DNA of 64,000 nucleotides from contig NZ_SDVB01000238.1 in the NCBI RefSeq assembly GCF_004137355.1, positions 620,001 through 684,000 on the forward strand. The letters run 5' to 3'. The notes under the pieces are model-generated. The model did no database searches, was not told the DNA's origin, and worked only from the letters and a program-made list of their open reading frames with translations. Positions within the stretch are counted from its first letter, which is position 1, and each line of letters begins with the position of its first letter. Shown here in pieces: positions 59,963 to 64,000 of the stretch. Origin of the DNA: Ciceribacter ferrooxidans. Lineage in GTDB: Bacteria > Pseudomonadota > Alphaproteobacteria > Rhizobiales > Rhizobiaceae. Made by a program: the position numbers and the translations under genes.

Positions 59963-60834
59963 CCGTCGGCCTTTCGCTTGTTCTCGCGGTAGAAGGCATA
60001 AAGACCCGACGCGATGACGATCGCAGTACCGGTCATCATCCAGACGTCCGGCACTTCGCCGAAGACGACGAGCCCGAGGCCCACCGCCCAGAGGAGGCTG
60101 GTATAGCGGAACGGTGCGATGAAGGATATCTCGCCGGTGCGCATTGCCATGATGATCGCCTGATAGCCGATGAAGACGAGTACGGAGGCGAGCGCGAGAA
60201 GCCCGAACAATTCGCCGGTCATCGGCTGCCACCCGCCGAATGGCTGGACGAGCAGGGCGCCCGCCACTGCATTTCCTGCCGCTGAAAAGAGCGTGACGCT
60301 GAGCGACGACACGCCCGCGTGAATGCGCTTCGTCACGAGATCGCGGGCGGCGGCGGAAAACACGCTGCCGACGACGTAGAGGGAGGCGAGCGTGAAGCCT
60401 TCAGGACCCGGCCGGATGATGATCATGACGCCGATGAAGCCGACGATGATCGCCGTCCAGCGGCGCCAGCCGACCGGCTCGCCGAGGAAGAGGGCCGCCC
60501 CGAGGGTGACGGCGAGCGGCAGCGATTGCAGGATGGATGCGGCGTTGCCGAGCGGGATCTGTCCGAGTGCCGAGAGATAGGCGATCGCCGCCGTCACCTC
60601 GAAGAGGACGCGCAGCGCCACCATCGGCTGGAAGAGCGTGCGGATATGGTCGAGCGCGTTCATGCGACGGGCGATTATGTAGACGAGCACGCTCGTCATC
60701 ACCCCGCGAATCAGCATGATCTGCCCGACATTCATGTACGGCGTCACCGCCTTGATGACGGCATCGTTGCAGGTGAAGCCTGCCATCGACATCATCATCA
60801 GGATGGCGCCCGTGGTATTCCTGGACAGTTTCAT
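59959..60834 (-). CDS. DMT-superfamily EamA transporter
   Basis: The 291-residue protein has ten hydrophobic helices and two EamA repeats, beginning MKLSRNTTGAILMMMSMAGF. Family members export amino acids, sugars, or small metabolites; substrate unknown. It overlaps mobA by four bases, so it is in an operon with mobA and mobB. A role in molybdate or cofactor handling has not been shown. Confidence 0.88.
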   Translation of the reverse strand: MKLSRNTTGAILMMMSMAGFTCNDAVIKAVTPYMNVGQIMLIRGVMTSVLVYIIARRMNALDHIRTLFQPMVALRVLFEVTAAIAYLSALGQIPLGNAASILQSLPLAVTLGAALFLGEPVGWRRWTAIIVGFIGVMIIIRPGPEGFTLASLYVVGSVFSAAARDLVTKRIHAGVSSLSVTLFSAAGNAVAGALLVQPFGGWQPMTGELFGLLALASVLVFIGYQAIIMAMRTGEISFIAPFRYTSLLWAVGLGLVVFGEVPDVWMMTGTAIVIASGLYAFYRENKRKADG

Positions 60835-61049
60835 TCCATATCTTTCCGGGGAGGGGATTCGCCCCCAGGACCTGGAGGTGTTCTTCCGCGACGGAGAGCG
60901 CGGACCGCCCGCCGGCGAATCTGCGAAATCGTCACGCCGTGGAGAGGACACGGCAATGCGGCGTCGTGCAACATCAAATTCGAATTTGCTTGCATGTTGC
61001 GATCACGGGCGTCGCGGCGGAGAAGAAATGGCTGGCGGAACGCGGCGGA

Positions 61050-62099
61050 TCAGCCGCCGGTCACGCTCATATGGCGGGCGACGGCGGGACGGCGATGGTC
61101 GCGATCGATGATGAAGTCATGACCCTTCGGCTTGCGCGAGATGGCCTCGTCGATCGCTGCTGCAAGCAGGGTATCGTCGTCCGAGGCTCGCAACGCTGCT
61201 CTGAGGTCGGCCGCATCGTCCTGGCCGAGGCACATGTAGAGCGTGCCGGTGCAGGTGAGGCGCACCCGGTTGCAGCTTTCGCAGAAGTTATGGGTGAGCG
61301 GCGTGATGAAGCCGAGTCGTCCGCCGGTTTCCTTCACCTCGACATAGCGGGCCGGGCCGCCGGTGCGATAGGGAATATCGGAGAGGGTGAACTGCGTCTC
61401 CAGCCGCTGCCGCACGGTCGAAAGCGGCAGGTACCGGTCCGTCCGGTCCTCGCCGGTCTCGCCCATCGGCATGGTTTCGATCAACGTCAGGTCCATGCCG
61501 TTGCTGTGGGCGTAGCGCAGCAGGTCCGCAATCTCGTCCTCGTTGAAGTCCTTCAACGCGACGGCGTTGAGCTTGACGCGAATGCCTGCCTTCTGTGCCG
61601 CCTCGATGCCCTCCATTACCTTGGCGAAGTCGCCCCAGCGGGTGATCTCGGCGAATTTCCGCGGATCGAGGGTATCTAGCGAGACGTTGATGCGCCGGAC
61701 GCCACAGTCGGCGAGTTCGGCGGCGAAACGGGCGAGCTGCGAGCCGTTGGTCGTCAGCGTGAGCTCGTCGAGGGCTCCGCTCTCCAGATGCCTTGCGAGG
61801 TTCCGGATGAGGAACATGATATTCTTGCGCACCAGCGGCTCTCCGCCGGTGAGCCTCAGCTTGCGCACGCCCTTCGCGATGAAGGCCGAACAGAGCCTGT
61901 CGAGCTCCTCCAGCGTGAGGAGGTCCTTCTTCGGCAGGAAGTTCATGTTTTCCGCCATGCAATAGGTGCAGCGGAAATCGCAACGGTCGGTGACCGACAC
62001 ACGCAGATAGGAGACCATGCGGCCGAACGGGTCGATCATGGGCGCGCTATCGGGCGCCGGGCCTGTGGCCTTTCCGAGCGAGCCGGGACTGTAGTTCAA
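61050..62099 (-). CDS. moaA: GTP 3',8-cyclase (molybdenum cofactor biosynthesis MoaA)
   Basis: MoaA is a radical-SAM enzyme that starts molybdopterin synthesis from GTP with MoaC. The 349-residue protein has the N-terminal Fe-S motif CDFRCTYC (CxxxCxxC) in [15 protein letters not shown] and the C-terminal Fe-S ligands in [20 protein letters not shown], ending with MSVTGG (family GG end). TTG 62099 is taken as start because GGAGGAG lies five bases upstream. It is close to the mobAB cluster (215 bases) but probably separate. Confidence 0.94.
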   Translation of the reverse strand: MNYSPGSLGKATGPAPDSAPMIDPFGRMVSYLRVSVTDRCDFRCTYCMAENMNFLPKKDLLTLEELDRLCSAFIAKGVRKLRLTGGEPLVRKNIMFLIRNLARHLESGALDELTLTTNGSQLARFAAELADCGVRRINVSLDTLDPRKFAEITRWGDFAKVMEGIEAAQKAGIRVKLNAVALKDFNEDEIADLLRYAHSNGMDLTLIETMPMGETGEDRTDRYLPLSTVRQRLETQFTLSDIPYRTGGPARYVEVKETGGRLGFITPLTHNFCESCNRVRLTCTGTLYMCLGQDDAADLRAALRASDDDTLLAAAIDEAISRKPKGHDFIIDRDHRRPAVARHMSVTGG

Positions 62100-62244
62100 G
62101 GCGTCTCCTCCGTTTTGAGGATAATCTGGTGACAACCTTGCGTCTCGTCAAGCAATCAACTCGGGCAGGATCGCGGCAAAATGGCTTGCACAGGCCGGAG
62201 GCGCCGCTTAGTTCTTCTTTCCAGCAACGCGGGGACTATCGATC

Positions 62245-62607
62245 ATGAGTGATTTCTGGCCGACCGAACTGAAGGTTTCCAAAGACCGCCGGCAATTGTC
62301 GGTCGCCTTCGACGACGGCGCGTCCTTCGCATTGCCGGCAGAGATGCTCCGGGTTCTGTCACCCTCTGCGGAAGTCAAGGGCCACGGCCCGGGACAGGAG
62401 GTGACGGTACCCGGTAAACGCAATGTGTCCATCACCGCAGTTCATCCGACCGGCAACTACGCCGTGCGTATCGCCTTCGACGACGGTCATGACAGCGGTA
62501 TCTTCACCTGGTCCTATCTGCGGGAACTCGGGCAGAGGGGCGGCGAGCTCTTCGCCGAATACGAGCGCAAGCTTTCCGAGAAGGGACTGAGCCGGGATCG
62601 TCTGTAA
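62245..62607 (+). CDS. DUF971 protein (gamma-butyrobetaine hydroxylase-like N-terminal domain)
   Basis: The 120-residue protein has the DUF971 marks LSVAFDDGASFALPAEMLRVLSPS (about 20-43) and the C-terminal DDGHDSGIFTWSYLRELG. It resembles the N-terminal zinc-binding domain of trimethyllysine/butyrobetaine hydroxylases and Fe-S-associated proteins (ApbC-fused forms). Zinc-ligating cysteines are not visible, so metal binding is doubtful. Function unknown. It is divergent from moaA and precedes the TMEM175-like gene. Confidence 0.88.
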   Translation: MSDFWPTELKVSKDRRQLSVAFDDGASFALPAEMLRVLSPSAEVKGHGPGQEVTVPGKRNVSITAVHPTGNYAVRIAFDDGHDSGIFTWSYLRELGQRGGELFAEYERKLSEKGLSRDRL

Positions 62608-62628
62608 AAGCGAGAGAGGGGCAGTGGA

Positions 62629-63216
62629 ATGAATACCGCACGGCTAGAGGCATTCAGCGACGGCGTTCTTGCGATCGTGATCACGATCATGGTGCTGGAA
62701 CTTAAAATACCCCATGGTGCAGAGCTCTCGGCGATTGTTCCGCTGCTGCCGGTGTTCCTGAGCTATGTGTTGAGCTTTGTTTACGTGGGGATCTACTGGA
62801 ACAACCATCACCATCTGCTGACCTTCGGTACCCGCGCCACGGCGCGCGAGATGTGGGCCAACATGCACCTCCTGTTCTGGCTGTCGCTTGTACCGTTCGC
62901 CACCGGATGGGTGGGTGAGTCCCACGGCTCGGCGATGCCGGCCGCCTGCTACGGCTTCGTCATGCTGATGGCCGCCATCGCGTACAAAATTCTTCAGATA
63001 CAGATCATTTCGTCGTCGGGTCGCCGTGATGAACTCAGGGCCGCACTCGGTCGCGATGTCAAAGGCCTGATTTCGCCGGTCATCTATCTGGCGGCGATCG
63101 GCCTCGCCTTCGTCATGCCCATGATCTCTTACGCGCTCTACGCCCTGGTCGCATTGATGTGGATCGTGCCCGACCGGCGGCTCGAACGGGTTGTCGGCGA
63201 AAAACGGGCGGCCTGA
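62629..63216 (+). CDS. TMEM175/DUF1211 family potassium channel-like protein
   Basis: The 195-residue protein has six hydrophobic helices and the family motif RLEAFSDGVLAIVITIMVLEL (RxxxFSDG at residues 5-12). In the family, bacterial TMEM175 proteins are tetrameric K+ channels whose first helix lines the pore. It starts 21 bases after the DUF971 stop on the same strand. Physiological role unknown here. Confidence 0.9.
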   Translation: MNTARLEAFSDGVLAIVITIMVLELKIPHGAELSAIVPLLPVFLSYVLSFVYVGIYWNNHHHLLTFGTRATAREMWANMHLLFWLSLVPFATGWVGESHGSAMPAACYGFVMLMAAIAYKILQIQIISSSGRRDELRAALGRDVKGLISPVIYLAAIGLAFVMPMISYALYALVALMWIVPDRRLERVVGEKRAA

Positions 63217-63229
63217 ACAGCCCGCGGGA

Positions 63230-63697
63230 CTAGCCGGCGGTTTCTTCCTCAGCCTGCAGCCGGGCAATCAGGAGCTCCATCGACTCGGCCATGGCGAGGC
63301 ACTGGTCGATCGGCGTCACCGAAAGCGTTCTTTCGATCAGTTCGGTCTGGATCGTCATGGCGCGTTCGGTGACGTCGCGACCATTCTCGGTCAGGAACAG
63401 GCGCAATACGCGCTTGTCCTTCGGATCGTCGCGCCGCGAAATCAGTCCGCGCTTTTCCATCTGGGGCAGCAGCATGCTCATGTTCGAGCGGCCGACCAGC
63501 AGTTTGCGCGCCAACTCCTGCTGCGAAATCCCTTCATGTCGATAGAGATTGATGAGGATGTCGAGATGCGGGGTCTTGATATCGAGCGGCGCCAGGGCCC
63601 GTCCGAGCGCCGTCTGCATCATCTGGCAAGCACGGCCGACGGCGATCCAGCTTCGAAAACGCGGATGGTCCCACGGAAGGGATTGATTTTTGTTCAT
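63230..63697 (-). CDS. MarR family transcriptional regulator
   Basis: The 155-residue protein has the winged helix (GISQQELARKLLVGRSNMSML, then LPQMEKRGLISRRDDPKDKR; about 60-100). MarR members are dimers that bind dyads and release on ligand binding. It is divergent from the alpha/beta-hydrolase-like gene at 63746 with a TGTTCA/TGAACA dyad between them. ATG 63697 is taken; the alternative at 63721 would overlap the dyad. Confidence 0.9.
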   Translation of the reverse strand: MNKNQSLPWDHPRFRSWIAVGRACQMMQTALGRALAPLDIKTPHLDILINLYRHEGISQQELARKLLVGRSNMSMLLPQMEKRGLISRRDDPKDKRVLRLFLTENGRDVTERAMTIQTELIERTLSVTPIDQCLAMAESMELLIARLQAEEETAG

Positions 63698-63711
63698 CGT
63701 TGTACTTTTAT

Positions 63712-63727
63712 TGTTCAGCATTGAACA
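63712..63727. promoter_or_regulatory. TGTTCA-GCAT-TGAACA dyad, candidate MarR operator
   Basis: Perfect 6-base arms TGTTCA (63712-63717) and TGAACA (63722-63727) in the divergent MarR/63746 region. Likely bound by the MarR protein. Confidence 0.6.
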
Positions 63728-63745
63728 TCGTTGGAGAATCCCAAT

Positions 63746-64000
63746 ATGGCATCCTTCGCGCTCGAGGTCACCCGTTTCGGCTTCTCGCTCGCCGGTCTTC
63801 TGTCGCCCGGTCTTTCAGGGCGACTGGCTTTCTCGCTCTTCTGCCGCACGCCACCCCGTCGGCCGAAAGACGGCAAGGCGGCCTCCGCCCTCGCCACCGG
63901 CGCCGAGCAACTGGCGGGAGCCGAACGAATCGTGCTGCCGGTCTCCCGGGGCGCGGTGGCGGCCCGCCGCCTTGGTGCCGCATCGGCCGATGCGCCCCGT
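63746..64000 (+). CDS. N-terminal part of an alpha/beta hydrolase-like protein
   Basis: The frame from ATG 63746 (TTGGAG nine bases upstream) stays open to the end of the window for 85 codons: MASFALEVTRFGFSLAGLLS, SGRLAFSLFCRTPPRRP, later RIVLPVSRGAVAARRLGAAS. It is divergent from the MarR gene and has no stop, so it is truncated by the window end. The pattern (a hydrophobic N-terminus, VLPVSRG-like strand) reminds of alpha/beta hydrolases in rhizobia, but the catalytic part is outside. Confidence 0.55.
   Translation, partial: MASFALEVTRFGFSLAGLLSPGLSGRLAFSLFCRTPPRRPKDGKAASALATGAEQLAGAERIVLPVSRGAVAARRLGAASADAPR

Overview
The window is GC-rich and densely coded, and reads as chromosomal DNA of an alphaproteobacterium, most likely in the Rhizobiales/Rhizobiaceae. 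The pointers are the hflC-DUF2065-degP-serB-miaA order, ilvIH and ilvC lying near each other, Usg, a lone 3-domain PleD-like cyclase, a full TTAA-N7-TTAA CtrA-type motif, and histidine kinase H-boxes of the PleC/DivJ/PdhS type. Species cannot be fixed from sequence alone. No integrase, transposase, phage gene, CRISPR array or rRNA was seen. One tRNA (Lys, CTT) is present.

Layout. 1-4556: end of hflC, a DUF2065 membrane protein, a periplasmic Do-type protease, then serB-GNAT (minus) diverging from miaA with overlapping start codons. 4584-9376: a HerA-type ATPase (minus) and the ilvIH operon, preceded by a branched-chain-codon leader peptide (ilvL) and an attenuator. 9417-22834: accessory metabolism and regulators, including an ArsR protein, aldo/keto reductase, LysE exporter, an ECF sigma/anti-sigma/COG4315 operon that may run on into an SDR-DoxX fusion and DUF2269 protein, a RecD-like helicase, a MerR protein with a LuxR-like tail, pdxJ behind a structured leader or sRNA, a QorB/HxlR pair, a MarR-GNAT fusion, and an Asp/Glu racemase/Lrp pair. 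22838-24533: DUF4087 protein and a tandem family of tiny secreted proteins (three intact, one frameshifted). 24857-30023: TetR and ilvC, a small membrane protein, cupin/TetR, and a PLP aminotransferase.

30062-38086: a CASTOR/POLLUX-like channel, Nudix and PhzF enzymes, tRNA-Lys, a very acidic Asp/His/Gly-rich secreted protein, two tandem perfect DnaA boxes, and an MscS-family channel. 38274-42341: two paralogous response regulators (REC-REC and REC-REC-GGDEF) and an ABC-2 exporter. 42357-47213: retropepsin-like protease, DUF1289, cobS/cobT (cobalamin lower-ligand assembly), dgkA, histidine kinase. 47336-53389: nuclease, GST, UDG-family protein, Lrp, AlkD-like protein, beta-hydroxyacid dehydrogenase, TPR-methyltransferase, DUF2270, Usg. 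53630-58752: an amino-acid ABC importer (two permeases and a binding protein, no ATPase nearby) and an OmpA-family protein with a long Pro-Ala-Glu-Glu-Gln repeat. 58812-62099: molybdenum cofactor genes mobB, mobA, moaA with an EamA transporter. 62245-64000: DUF971, TMEM175-like channel, MarR regulator and the start of a divergent protein.

Themes are branched-chain amino acid synthesis (ilvL-ilvI-ilvH and TetR-ilvC), envelope stress and ion homeostasis (DegP, MscS, CASTOR-like, TMEM175-like, OmpA), cofactor synthesis (PLP, cobalamin, molybdenum cofactor) and many small self-regulating promoter/regulator pairs with visible palindromes. The most promising less-described elements are the ilvL attenuator, the structured RNA ahead of pdxJ, the tandem mini-protein family, the acidic Asp/His/Gly protein with its neighbouring DnaA boxes, and the REC-REC/REC-REC-GGDEF duplication. 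All family assignments come from reading motifs by eye; no database was searched.
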